Shown here one piece after another: positions 1 through 7,200 of a stretch of DNA of 9,284 nucleotides. The translations under genes were made by a program, and so were the position numbers. Source of the stretch: Micromonosporaceae bacterium (GTDB taxonomy: Bacteria; Actinomycetota; Actinomycetes; Mycobacteriales; Micromonosporaceae); assembly GCA_017354595.1 (NCBI GenBank), contig JAFMQQ010000077.1, positions 1 through 9,284 of the forward strand. Direction: 5' to 3'. The notes under the pieces are model-generated. The model did no database searches. It was given only the letters and a program-made list of their open reading frames with translations, and was not told the origin of the DNA. Every line of letters begins with the position of its first letter. The first letter of the stretch is position 1.

Positions 1-1
1 A

Positions 2-667
2 CCCACCACCGTGCGCCCCGGTCGGGTACGCCGGGCCGGCACTGCGCGCCGGGTACGCCGGTGGGCGATCGTCGGCGTGACGGCACTGGTACTCGCCGTT
101 GCCGGCGGGGTCGCGTTCGCCATGACGTCGCAGGCTTCGCCGAAGCCGTCGGCGCACCCGGCCGCGCCGAGTCAGGCCTACTCCCCGGCCGGTGGGCCCA
201 GCGATCCGGCCCAGGCCGTGGCGCAACCGCCGGCTTCGGCCCGGATCGGGGTCGACCCGACGCCCAGCCCGAGCGCGCCCGCAGGCAGTCCAACCCAGCC
301 GGCCCAGCCACCCCCGCCGCCCAGCCCGGTGCCGACCACGCCAGCGGTGGGCAGCGCCACCTTCAACCTCGGCACCAACTACGGCCGGGCCACCGGATCC
401 GCCTCCTGGAACGGTACGACCGCCACCTCCAGCGGCTCGATCGTGGACACCGCCCGGTACCCGTCGAGCTCCTACCTGCGGATCTCCTACCAGTTGCTGG
501 TCAACGGCGCCTGGCAGCTGCGGTACGCGCAGCCCGATCCCTACGTCTCGGTCGCGGACGGGACGTCAAAGACGTTCAAGTTCTCCCTCAACGGTCCGAT
601 CAAGGACGTCAAGTGGAACGTGTGCTCGCTGCGGACGGGGACCACGTACTGCACCGGCTTCCAGTAG
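2..667 (+). CDS. Membrane-anchored protein with Pro/Ala-rich stalk and small extracellular C-terminal domain (5' end probably outside window)
   Basis: The frame is open to the left edge. The only candidate start in the window is GTG at 11, which would give 218 aa, but the ten bases before it show no Shine-Dalgarno sequence, so the gene may begin upstream. Counting from that GTG, residues 2-17 are Arg-rich, 18-38 form one hydrophobic helix, and about 40-114 are a Pro/Ala/Ser-rich stalk. Residues 115-218 form a compact Thr/Ser/Tyr-rich, probably beta-rich domain with only two cysteines, C205 and C214, near the end, which could form a disulfide outside the cell. I do not recognise this domain. 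The layout suits a surface protein held by one helix, or the tail of a longer receptor such as a transmembrane Ser/Thr kinase, which is speculation. G/C at third positions supports real coding. It is separated by 142 bp from the next gene. Confidence 0.75.
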   Translation, partial: PTTVRPGRVRRAGTARRVRRWAIVGVTALVLAVAGGVAFAMTSQASPKPSAHPAAPSQAYSPAGGPSDPAQAVAQPPASARIGVDPTPSPSAPAGSPTQPAQPPPPPSPVPTTPAVGSATFNLGTNYGRATGSASWNGTTATSSGSIVDTARYPSSSYLRISYQLLVNGAWQLRYAQPDPYVSVADGTSKTFKFSLNGPIKDVKWNVCSLRTGTTYCTGFQ

Positions 668-680
668 CGCGACCACCTCA

Positions 681-693
681 GTCCACAGTGGAC
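681..693. repeat. GTCCACNGTGGAC palindrome, copy 1 (intergenic, perfect)
   Basis: The sequence is GTCCACAGTGGAC, with six-base perfect arms around a central A. It starts 14 bp after the stop codon of the first gene and is the first of seven copies in the window. Its role is unknown. Candidates are a protein-binding site or a lineage-specific iterated palindrome. Confidence 0.7.
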
Positions 694-710
694 GAGCTGG
701 GCCACCCTTG

Positions 711-733
711 CCCCGGAGCCTTGCGCACCGGGG
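711..733 (+). other. Small GC-rich inverted repeat downstream of first gene
   Basis: The arms ccccgg (711-716) and ccgggg (728-733) are separated by 11 bases. The stem is short, the loop is long and there is no T tract, so it is at best a weak terminator for the upstream gene. It overlaps the proposed -35 element at 721-726 and could instead be an operator-like site. Confidence 0.2.
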
Positions 734-749
734 TGGGATCGACCAAGAT
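721..749 (+). promoter_or_regulatory. Possible promoter for the DUF6351 gene
   Basis: TTGCGC (721-726) resembles the -35 consensus TTGACA. A 17-base spacer separates it from CAAGAT (744-749), a poor -10 element that keeps the A2 and T6 positions. Transcription would start near 756, giving a leader of about 54 nt. Such matches are frequent by chance, so this is only a candidate. Confidence 0.25.
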
Positions 750-796
750 CGGCATGGTACGCCCGACCTCGATGCCGTCCCTGGGTCGAGGCTGAC

Positions 797-803
797 AAAG
801 GAG
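797..803 (+). promoter_or_regulatory. Ribosome binding site fixing the DUF6351 start
   Basis: AAAGGAG lies six bases before ATG at 810. This strong site, followed directly by a signal peptide, decides the start at 810, although the reading frame stays open upstream to about position 192. Confidence 0.8.
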
Positions 804-809
804 TGCGGG

Positions 810-2888
810 ATGAGACGATCCACCGTCCTGGTCGTCGCCGCCGGGATCCTCGCCGCCGCGATGGCGGGTTCCTCGCTGCCTGCCTATGGCACCGCTGGCG
901 GCCCCGGCATCTCGATCGAGCCGGTCTCCAACACCCATCCGGATCTGATCAGCGGCGGCGACCTCCTGGTACGCATCCGCAGCGCCGGCACGCCGGGTCT
1001 TCGCGTCGACGGGCAGCCGTCCGCCGTGCAGGCCCGGCCGCAGCCCGATGGCTCCTGGCTGGCGCTGGTCACCGGCCTGGCCCCGGGCCGGCACCGGATC
1101 ACCGCCACCGCCGGCCGGGCCAGCGCGCAACTGGGCGTGGCGAACCACAGCATCGACGGCCCGGTCTTCTCCGGTCCCCGCCAGGAGCCGTTCATCTGCC
1201 AGACCCAGGCGTTCGGCCTCGCACCCGCCAGCCCGCCCAGCTGTGCCGCGCCGACCCAGGTCTCCTACCTGTACCGGGACACCGCCGGCGGGTTCCACCC
1301 GCTGGCCGACCGTACGGCGCGCCCGGCCGATCTGGCCACCGCATCGGTCAACGGCCGGGCGGTGCCGTACATCGTGCGCCTGGAACAGGGCACGATCGAC
1401 CGTGCCGTGTACCAGATCGCGGTGCTCGACGACGGCGCGGATCCGGTGCCGTGGCAGCCGGACACCAGCTGGAACCGGCGCCTGGTCTACACCTTCGGCG
1501 GCGGTTGCAACGCCGGGTTCCACCAGGGCACCGGGACCGGTGGCGTGGTGCAGGACCTGTTCCTGTCCCAGGGCTTCGCGGTTGCATCCGCCACCCTCAA
1601 TGTGCTGGACACCAACTGCAGCACCATAATCTCGGCCGAGGCCGCGATGATGGTGAAGGAACACTTCATCGAGGTGTACGGTCCGGTGGCGCACACGATC
1701 GGCTGGGGCGGCTCGGGCGGGGCGATCCAGCAGTACGACATCGCCGACGCGTACCCCGGCATCCTCGATGGCATCATCCCCAGCATCTCCTTCCCGGACC
1801 CGGCCACAACCCTCGGGCCGGTCTCCGACTGCCGCCTGCTGGACCGGTACTTCGGCGCCGCCGGCAGCGGCTTCTCTGCCGAGCAGCGGCGGGCGGTCGC
1901 CGGCTTCCTCGCCTACGACAGCTGCACATCGTGGGACGCGACCTTCGCCAGCCGGGTCACCGCCACCGACAGCTGCGACTCGTCGATCCCGCCGGCGCTG
2001 CGCTGGGATCCGGTCACCAACCCGACCGGGGTCAAGTGCTCGGCGGCCGAGCAGTACGTCAACCAGCTCGGCCGTGACCCGGATACCGGCTTCACCCGCA
2101 GCATGCTGGACAACGTTGGCGTGCAGTACGGGCTGAACGCGTTGCTGGACGGGCAGATCAGCGCCCAGCAGTTCGCCGATCTCAACGCGGGCATCGGCGG
2201 GTACGACTTCGCCGGCCGCCCGGTGCCGCAGCGCTCCGAGGCGGATCCGCACGCGCTGGCCGCGGCGTACCGGGACGACATAGTCAACAGCGGCGGCCAG
2301 GGACTGGCCGAGACCGCGGTCATCGACCAGCGCGACGACCTCGACCTGGCCGGGTTCGGCAACGACATCCACACCAGCGAATGGTCCTATGTGATGCGTG
2401 CCCGGATGACCGCGGCCGGTACGGTGGCCAACCAGGTGATCATCGCGAACGGGATCGCCACGGCCGGTGTGGCGAGCGTCTATGAGCTGGCCGCGATGGA
2501 GCGGTGGCTCAACGCGATCGACGCGGATCACTCCAACCGGCCCCGGTCGGCGAAGGTCGCCAGCGACCGGCCGGCGGACGTGACCGACGGCTGCCTCCAG
2601 CCGGATGGCACGCTGGTGCACGAGACGCTGCGCTACGGCGGTACCGGCACCTGCGCGAGCCTCTTCCCGGTCGGTTCGAACACCCGGCTGGTGGCGGGCG
2701 AGCCGCTGGCGATGCCGGTACTGAAGTGTGCGCTGCGCGCGCTGGACTTCGCCGACTACCCGGTCGCCTTCACCCCCGCGCAGCAGGCGGAGCTGCGGGC
2801 GGCATTCCCGACCGGCGTCTGCGACTACTCCCGGCGCCAGGCGCAGCAGAAGCAGCCGGCCGGCGCCTGGCTGTCCTATGGGGACTGA
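810..2888 (+). CDS. Secreted DUF6351 family protein, alpha/beta-hydrolase (tannase/esterase)-like
   Basis: The product is 692 aa, typical for DUF6351 as I recall the family. Its biochemical role is not established. Residues 1-27 look like a signal peptide: Arg-Arg, a hydrophobic core, then cleavage near LPAYG. The mature N-terminus (about 33-110) reads as a beta-sandwich-like region beginning ISIEPVSN. Family-like stretches follow: a FICQTQAFGL segment, RLVYTFGGGC (C233 at its end) where hydrolases often place an oxyanion hole, and GWGGSGG with S302 as probable nucleophile (GxSxG elbow) followed by YPGILDGIIPS. An NDIHTSEWSY segment supplies a candidate acid/His region, and a GVCDYS motif closes the C-terminus. 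Twelve cysteines are present, which would suit disulfides in an exported protein. Esterase activity is inferred from fold-level similarity to tannase/feruloyl esterase-like hydrolases, and no substrate can be named. Confidence 0.85.
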   Translation: MRRSTVLVVAAGILAAAMAGSSLPAYGTAGGPGISIEPVSNTHPDLISGGDLLVRIRSAGTPGLRVDGQPSAVQARPQPDGSWLALVTGLAPGRHRITATAGRASAQLGVANHSIDGPVFSGPRQEPFICQTQAFGLAPASPPSCAAPTQVSYLYRDTAGGFHPLADRTARPADLATASVNGRAVPYIVRLEQGTIDRAVYQIAVLDDGADPVPWQPDTSWNRRLVYTFGGGCNAGFHQGTGTGGVVQDLFLSQGFAVASATLNVLDTNCSTIISAEAAMMVKEHFIEVYGPVAHTIGWGGSGGAIQQYDIADAYPGILDGIIPSISFPDPATTLGPVSDCRLLDRYFGAAGSGFSAEQRRAVAGFLAYDSCTSWDATFASRVTATDSCDSSIPPALRWDPVTNPTGVKCSAAEQYVNQLGRDPDTGFTRSMLDNVGVQYGLNALLDGQISAQQFADLNAGIGGYDFAGRPVPQRSEADPHALAAAYRDDIVNSGGQGLAETAVIDQRDDLDLAGFGNDIHTSEWSYVMRARMTAAGTVANQVIIANGIATAGVASVYELAAMERWLNAIDADHSNRPRSAKVASDRPADVTDGCLQPDGTLVHETLRYGGTGTCASLFPVGSNTRLVAGEPLAMPVLKCALRALDFADYPVAFTPAQQAELRAAFPTGVCDYSRRQAQQKQPAGAWLSYGD

Positions 2889-2906
2889 ATGTCCTATGGG
2901 GACTGA
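2872..2906 (+). repeat. Tandem 17-bp direct repeat across the DUF6351 stop codon
   Basis: tgtcctatggggactga occurs at 2872-2888 and again at 2890-2906, a period of 18 bp. The first copy carries the last codons and the TGA stop. The second lies just after the stop and, because the period is six codons, stays in the same frame, where it spells ATG-Ser-Tyr-Gly-Asp-stop. It looks like a recent slippage duplication. Confidence 0.85.
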
Positions 2907-2913
2907 GCCGGGT

Positions 2914-2934
2914 ACTGCCGCTGGCCGCGGCGGT
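2914..2934 (+). terminator. Possible hairpin terminator after DUF6351 gene
   Basis: actgccgc (2914-2921) pairs with gcggcggt (2927-2934) over eight base pairs including one G-U, with a five-base loop. It begins 26 nt after the stop codon. There is no U tract, which is common in actinobacterial terminators but also makes the call weak. Confidence 0.3.
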
Positions 2935-2967
2935 GCCGCTACCATCGCCGGGTAGCTTCCGGCGTCG

Positions 2968-2972
2968 GGAGG
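2968..2972 (+). promoter_or_regulatory. Ribosome binding site deciding a TTG start
   Basis: GGAGG (2968-2972) lies eight bases before the in-frame TTG at 2981. The in-frame GTG codons at 2972 and 2975 overlap or abut this site and so are too close to use it, making TTG the best start. Confidence 0.55.
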
Positions 2973-2980
2973 TGGTGCCG

Positions 2981-3958
2981 TTGGCCGGTGAACAGGAAGA
3001 CCGGTTACGCATCGGCGCCTGGGTGCTTGACCCGGAGTTGGCGCGGTCGATGCCGCAGCCGACTCCCCATCCGCCCGAACCACTGCTGGCCGCCCCACCC
3101 GCGGTCGAACCTGCCGGGAAAGCAGTGCTCGCGCCTACCGGCCAGGTCGGCCAACCGTCCGCGCAGGCCGGGTTATCCGCCGAGCCCGGCCCGGATGCCG
3201 GCGGGCACCGGTCCGCGCAGGCCGGGATCTCCGCCGAGCCCGACCCGGATGCTGGCGGGCACCGGACCAGCCGGCACCGGACCAGCCGCCGAGACTGGAC
3301 CAGCCGCCGAGCGGCGGGCCTGCCCCACCGCGGTTGGCTGATCGCCGGCGCGGCCGTCCTGCTCGCCGGGTTGATCGTCGCCGCCGGGCTGAGGTGGGTG
3401 CCGGCCGTTGTGCCGCACGGGAACCAGGCCGCCAGTCCGCCCGCGGCCGGACTACCGGCTGGGCAGCTGCCCCTGGCAGCGGGGTCGGCCGCCGGCGACG
3501 GCCCGACCGGCGAACCGTCGCCCACCGGCAGCGCGTTGCCAAGCTCGCCGGTCGCACCGGCCGTGCTGCTCAGGATCGAGGCCGAGGACCCGCGCAACAC
3601 TCTGGCCGGGTCGGCTCAGGTGCGCAGCGAACCCGGTACCTCGGGTGGCGCGGCGGTGGCCTTCCTCGGCGTCTGGCCGCACGGGGACCAGGGAACGCTG
3701 ACCGTACCGGTGACGGCGCCGTCGGCCGGCCGGTACACACTGAACTTCCGCTACCTGCACCCGAACGGCCGCCCGACCCGTGCCGCCGTGGTCACCGTCT
3801 CCGGCTCGGCACCGGTGACGATCGACGTAGCGGCATCGAACGTCTGCTGCCAGGCGGCGAGCCTCACGATCACCCTGCGGGCCGGCGGGAACACCATCAC
3901 CTTCGGCAACCCGGACGGCCCAGCACCGGCCATCGACTGGATCCAGGTCAGCCGGTGA
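2981..3958 (+). CDS. Single-pass membrane protein with C-terminal CBM6/CBM35-like carbohydrate-binding domain
   Basis: The product is 325 aa from TTG at 2981, chosen because GGAGG sits eight bases upstream. GTG at 2972 or 2975 would add two or three residues. Residues 1-118 are hydrophilic, Pro/Ala-rich and probably cytoplasmic, including an 18-residue tandem repeat and a basic TSR-rich tail. A membrane helix follows at 119-141, then a low-complexity outer stalk to about 195. Residues 196-325 resemble a CBM6/CBM35 beta-sandwich: an opening IEAED (199-203), a GGAAVAFLG segment, a GRYTLNFRY strand, a NTITF strand and a closing IDWIQV. This fold usually binds sugars, often with calcium held by the early acidic residues. 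Adjacent cysteines lie at 289-290. No enzyme domain is attached. A surface glycan sensor or anchor is a reasonable inference, but the ligand is unknown. Confidence 0.75.
   Translation: MAGEQEDRLRIGAWVLDPELARSMPQPTPHPPEPLLAAPPAVEPAGKAVLAPTGQVGQPSAQAGLSAEPGPDAGGHRSAQAGISAEPDPDAGGHRTSRHRTSRRDWTSRRAAGLPHRGWLIAGAAVLLAGLIVAAGLRWVPAVVPHGNQAASPPAAGLPAGQLPLAAGSAAGDGPTGEPSPTGSALPSSPVAPAVLLRIEAEDPRNTLAGSAQVRSEPGTSGGAAVAFLGVWPHGDQGTLTVPVTAPSAGRYTLNFRYLHPNGRPTRAAVVTVSGSAPVTIDVAASNVCCQAASLTITLRAGGNTITFGNPDGPAPAIDWIQVSR
3161..3316 (+). repeat. Tandem repeats encoding the cytoplasmic tail: two 54-bp units plus decayed 15-18-bp units
   Basis: Two in-frame 54-bp units (3161-3214 and 3215-3268) encode AQAGLSAEPGPDAGGHRS and AQAGISAEPDPDAGGHRT. 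Three shorter units follow at 3269-3283, 3284-3301 and 3302-3316, each opening with agccg and encoding SRHRT, SRRDWT and SRRAA. All preserve the frame, as expected for replication slippage in a low-complexity tail. Confidence 0.85.
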
Positions 3959-3963
3959 GCGTG

Positions 3964-3979
3964 CGGCCGGTACCGGCCG
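3964..3979 (+). terminator. Perfect 16-bp palindrome just after the CBM gene, possible terminator
   Basis: cggccggtaccggccg is perfectly palindromic and starts six bases after the stop codon at 3956-3958. As RNA it would form a 6-bp all-GC stem with a gtac loop. It could be a terminator lacking a U tract, or simply a chance product of GGTACC-rich, GC-rich sequence. Confidence 0.35.
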
Positions 3980-3990
3980 GCGGAACAAGT

Positions 3991-4003
3991 GACCACTGTG
4001 GAC
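3991..4003. repeat. GTCCACNGTGGAC palindrome, copy 2 (intergenic, one mismatch)
   Basis: The sequence is GACCACTGTGGAC, deviating from the perfect palindrome only at its second base. It shares this exact variant with the copy at 8197-8209. Confidence 0.6.
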
Positions 4004-4029
4004 GTCCGCGACCCGGCCGGGTAGCGGGT

Positions 4030-4043
4030 GGGTACAAGTACCC
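4030..4043. repeat. 14-bp inverted repeat in the protease upstream region
   Basis: gggtacaagtaccc has six-base arms and a two-base centre. It could be an operator half-site pair, but nothing links it to a known regulator. Confidence 0.35.
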
Positions 4044-4078
4044 CTGTCGCATTCACCAGTATCGTCGTACCGTGACGC

Positions 4079-4108
4079 GGGGCGTGCGGTGGCCACACCG
4101 CATGCCCC
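4079..4108 (+). terminator. Strong 13-bp hairpin between the CBM and protease genes
   Basis: ggggcgtgcggtg (4079-4091) pairs with caccgcatgcccc (4096-4108) around a gcca loop, giving thirteen pairs in RNA including one G-U. It is the most stable hairpin I see in the window. It sits about midway between the stop at 3958 and the start at 4232, ahead of the proposed promoter, and has no U tract. A U-less terminator is the first reading, and a regulatory structure is the alternative. Confidence 0.5.
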
Positions 4109-4144
4109 TCCCCGCTCATCCTGCCCTGGCGCTGGCACCGGATG

Positions 4145-4157
4145 GTCCACTGTGGAC
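4145..4157. repeat. GTCCACNGTGGAC palindrome, copy 3 (intergenic, perfect)
   Basis: GTCCACTGTGGAC, with perfect arms, lies 75 bp before the protease start codon and just upstream of the proposed -35 element. That is a position where a bound regulator could act. Confidence 0.7.
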
Positions 4158-4165
4158 ATGCCGGG

Positions 4166-4197
4166 TTGGCGCGGTCGAAGCCGCTCTGCGGTAGCGT
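4166..4197 (+). promoter_or_regulatory. Possible promoter for the S8 protease gene
   Basis: TAGCGT (4192-4197) fits the actinobacterial -10 pattern TANNNT. TTGGCG (4166-4171) is a fair -35, but the 20-base spacer is longer than ideal. Transcription would start near 4204, giving a leader of about 28 nt. Confidence 0.35.
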
Positions 4198-4218
4198 GAG
4201 GCCAGGGATCGAAGGATA

Positions 4219-4223
4219 GAGGG
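4219..4223 (+). promoter_or_regulatory. Ribosome binding site for the protease GTG start
   Basis: GAGGG (4219-4223) lies eight bases before GTG at 4232. A second purine-rich block, GAAGGA (4211-4216), is too far away to serve. The signal-peptide-like N-terminus that follows supports this start. Confidence 0.55.
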
Positions 4224-4231
4224 CTACTGCT

Positions 4232-7200
4232 GTGACGAGACACCCACGATCCGTACTGGCGCGCCGCCCGTTCGCTGCCGCGGTCGCGCTGGCCATGCTG
4301 GCCTTCCTGTCGCCCGTCGCGACCAGCACCGGCCCGGGCACCACCGCGCCGGCAGACAAGCTCCAGCCGGCGCTGCTGGCCAGCTTCGCGACCAGCCCGA
4401 CCCGCGACTTCTGGGTCAGGTTCGACCAGCGGGCCGACCTGAGCGCAGCACCGGGCATCGCGAACTGGGACGACCGTGGCCGGTACGTGTACCAGCGGCT
4501 GCAGTCGACCGCGCGGGCGGCGCAGGGGCCGGCCCGGGCGCTGCTGGACAGCGAGCGCGTCGACTACACGGCATACACGATCAGCAATGCGATCTACGTA
4601 CCGGGCGGGACCCGGGATCTCGCCCTGCGGCTGGCCGGGCTCGGCGCCGTCGCCGAGGTACGCGCGCCGACCCGGTACGCCCTGGTCGAACCGGTCCGCC
4701 GGGCCGCCGCCGGTACCGGCACGGCGAGCCCCGACGGGGTGGAGTGGGGCGTGGCGAACATCCATGCCGACCAGGTGTGGGCCCAGTTCGGCGTGCGTGG
4801 CGAGGGCATCACCGTGGCGAGCATCGACACCGGTGTCCAGTTCGACCACCCGGCGCTGGTGCGCCAGTACCGCGGAAACAACGGCGACGGCACCTTCGAC
4901 CACAACTACAACTGGTTCGACGCCGCCGGTACCTGCCAGGGTGCGCCGTGCGACAACAACGGCCACGGTACCCACACGATGGGCACGATGGTCGGCGACG
5001 ACGGAGCCGGCAACCAGGTGGGGGTGGCGCCCGCGGCCAAGTGGATCGAGGCCAACGGCTGCTGCCCGACGGACAAGGCACTGGTCGACTCCGGTGAATG
5101 GATGCTGGCGCCGCGCGACCTGGCCGGCGACAACCCCGACCCGAGCAAGCGGCCGCATATCATCAACAATTCCTGGGGCTCGCAGGTGCCGACGAACGAC
5201 CCGTTCATGGAGGACGTGATCGCGGCCTGGCAGGCGGCCGGGATCTTCGCGGTCTTCTCCAACGGCAACAGCGGCCCGGGCTGCCAGACCTCCGGCTCGC
5301 CGGGCAGCCGCACCCTGACCTACTCGGTCGGCGCGTACGACCAGAACAACACCATCGCGTCCTTCTCCGGCCGCGGCACCGGCCAGGACGCGACGGTGAA
5401 GCCGAACATCTCCGCGCCCGGTGTGGCCGTGCGCTCCTCGGTCCCGAACAACCAGTACGCCACCTTCGACGGCACCTCGATGGCCGCCCCGCACGTGGCC
5501 GGCGCGGTGGCGCTGCTGTGGTCGGCCGCGCCGGCCCTGATCGGCGACATCCCGGGTACCCGGGAACTGCTCGACGAGACCGCGGTCGACACACCGGATC
5601 CGGAGTGCGGCGGTACCGCGAGCGACAACAACGTCTACGGCCAGGGCCGGCTGGACGCGCTCGCGCTGCTTGAGGCGGCGCCGATCGGGGACACCGGCCG
5701 GCTGGCCGGTACCGTCACCGACGCCCAGACGGGGCAACCGGTCGGCGGCGCCACGGTGACCATCACCGGCCCGATCACCCGCCACCTCAGCACCGGCACC
5801 GACGGCAGCTTCAGCGTGCTGCTGCCGGTGGGCGGCTATACGGTCACGGTGGCGAAGTTCCGGTACGTCGATGCGACCCGCTCGGCAACGGTCACCCACG
5901 CCACCACCACAACGCTCGACTTCGCGCTGGCGGCGGTACCGATGGTCACGGTCAGCGGCCGGGTCACCGACGGCTCGGGGCATGGCTGGCCGCTGTACGC
6001 CAAGGTGAGCGTCGCCGACACGCCGATCGATCCGGTGTACACCGACCCGGCCACCGGCCGGTACTCCATCGCGGTACCGGCTGGCCAGTCCTTCTCGATC
6101 GAGGTCGAGGCACAGACGCCCGGCTACCTGCCCAGCCAGTCCACTGTGGACACCAGTAGCGACCGGGTGCTGGACGCGGCGCTAAAGGTGGATCCCGCCA
6201 GCTGTTCCGCGGCCGGGTACCGGTACCGGACCGGCGCCCGGGCGAACTTCGACGACATGCGGCTGCCGGCCGGGTGGTCGGTCGCCGACCAGCAGAACCA
6301 GGGGCAGGTCTGGCGGTTCAACGATCCACTGGATCGGACCAACCGGACCGGTGGCAGTGGTGGATTCGCCATCGCCGACTACTTTGCCGACGGCTCCACG
6401 GGCAGCCGGGACAACTCGCTCGTCTCGCCGGTCATGGATCTGTCCACAGTGGCCGATCCGGCGATCAGCTACCGCACCGACTACTTCTCCCAGCCGTCGG
6501 ACACAGTGGTGGATGTGGAGTTGAGTCTCGACGCCGGTGCCACCTGGACGAGTCTCCAGCACTTCAGCGGCGACGCGAACGGCCCGCAGTCGGTACCCAT
6601 CCCGCAGGCGGCCGGCCAGCCCGAGGTGCGGGTGCGCTGGCACTACGCGACCGCCACCTTCGGCACCTGGTGGCAGGTGGACGATGTGCAGATCGGTGCG
6701 CCGCAGTGTGTCCCGGCGGCCGGCGGTCTGGTCGTCGGGAACGTGCTGGACCAGAACACGGGTGCGGGTGTGAACGCGGCGACGGTACGCGGTGGCGACG
6801 GTACCGGCGAGGTGGCCACCACGACCGCCACGCCCGGCGATCCGGCGCTACCGGACGGGTTCTTCAGCCTGTTCTCCCCGGCCACCGGCGGCCCGGCCGC
6901 GGAGGTGCTCTCGGCCGGCAAGACCGGGTACACCTCCGGCCAGACCCAGGTGCAGGTGACGCCCGATGCGGTCACTGCGGCACAACTGCGGCTGCCCGCT
7001 GGCCGGCTCACCATCCAACCGTCCACCGTGGACGCGACCGTCCAGCTTGGACAGGCGAGCAGCCGGACGTTCACCGTCACCAACACCGGCTCGGCGCCGG
7101 CGAGCTTCGCCCTGTCCGAGCAGTCGGGCGGCTTCAGCCTGTTGGGCACCGGCGCACCGCTGCGCGAGATACCGGGCGACTTCCGGCCCGGTGCGGGCCC

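Noticed and set aside
767..791. Inverted repeat cctcga...tcgagg before the DUF6351 ribosome binding site
   Set aside because: It has only six-base arms with a 13-base loop, and it ends before the ribosome binding site, so there is no convincing attenuator or riboswitch.
192..809. Upstream extension of the DUF6351 frame to an ATG at 192
   Set aside because: It would overlap the first gene in another frame and bury the signal peptide. AAAGGAG six bases before ATG 810 fixes the start there.
2879..2955. A 25-codon frame starting ATG at 2879 within the tandem repeat
   Set aside because: It overlaps the end of the DUF6351 gene, exists only because of the duplicated sequence, has no ribosome binding site and encodes Gly/Ala-rich sequence.
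678..3098. Long antisense open frame (806 codons) opposite the DUF6351 gene
   Set aside because: Its translation is low-complexity Arg/Gly/Ala/Val with no recognisable domain, and the + strand frame has a signal peptide, ribosome binding site and family motifs. Long antisense frames are routine at this GC content.
3452..5983. Long antisense open frame (843 codons) spanning the CBM gene, the gap and the protease start
   Set aside because: It crosses two well-supported + strand genes and a non-coding gap, and its product is Arg/Gly-rich with no domain. It is a shadow of GC-rich coding.
6441..6449. DnaA box-like TGTCCACA sequence as a sign of a replication origin
   Set aside because: Only scattered single near-matches are present, all explained by the palindrome family, with no AT-rich region and no dnaA or dnaN nearby.
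6502..6514. ggacacagtggtg as a further copy of the 13-bp palindrome
   Set aside because: It has four mismatches to GTCCACNGTGGAC and no intact arm, so it is not counted.
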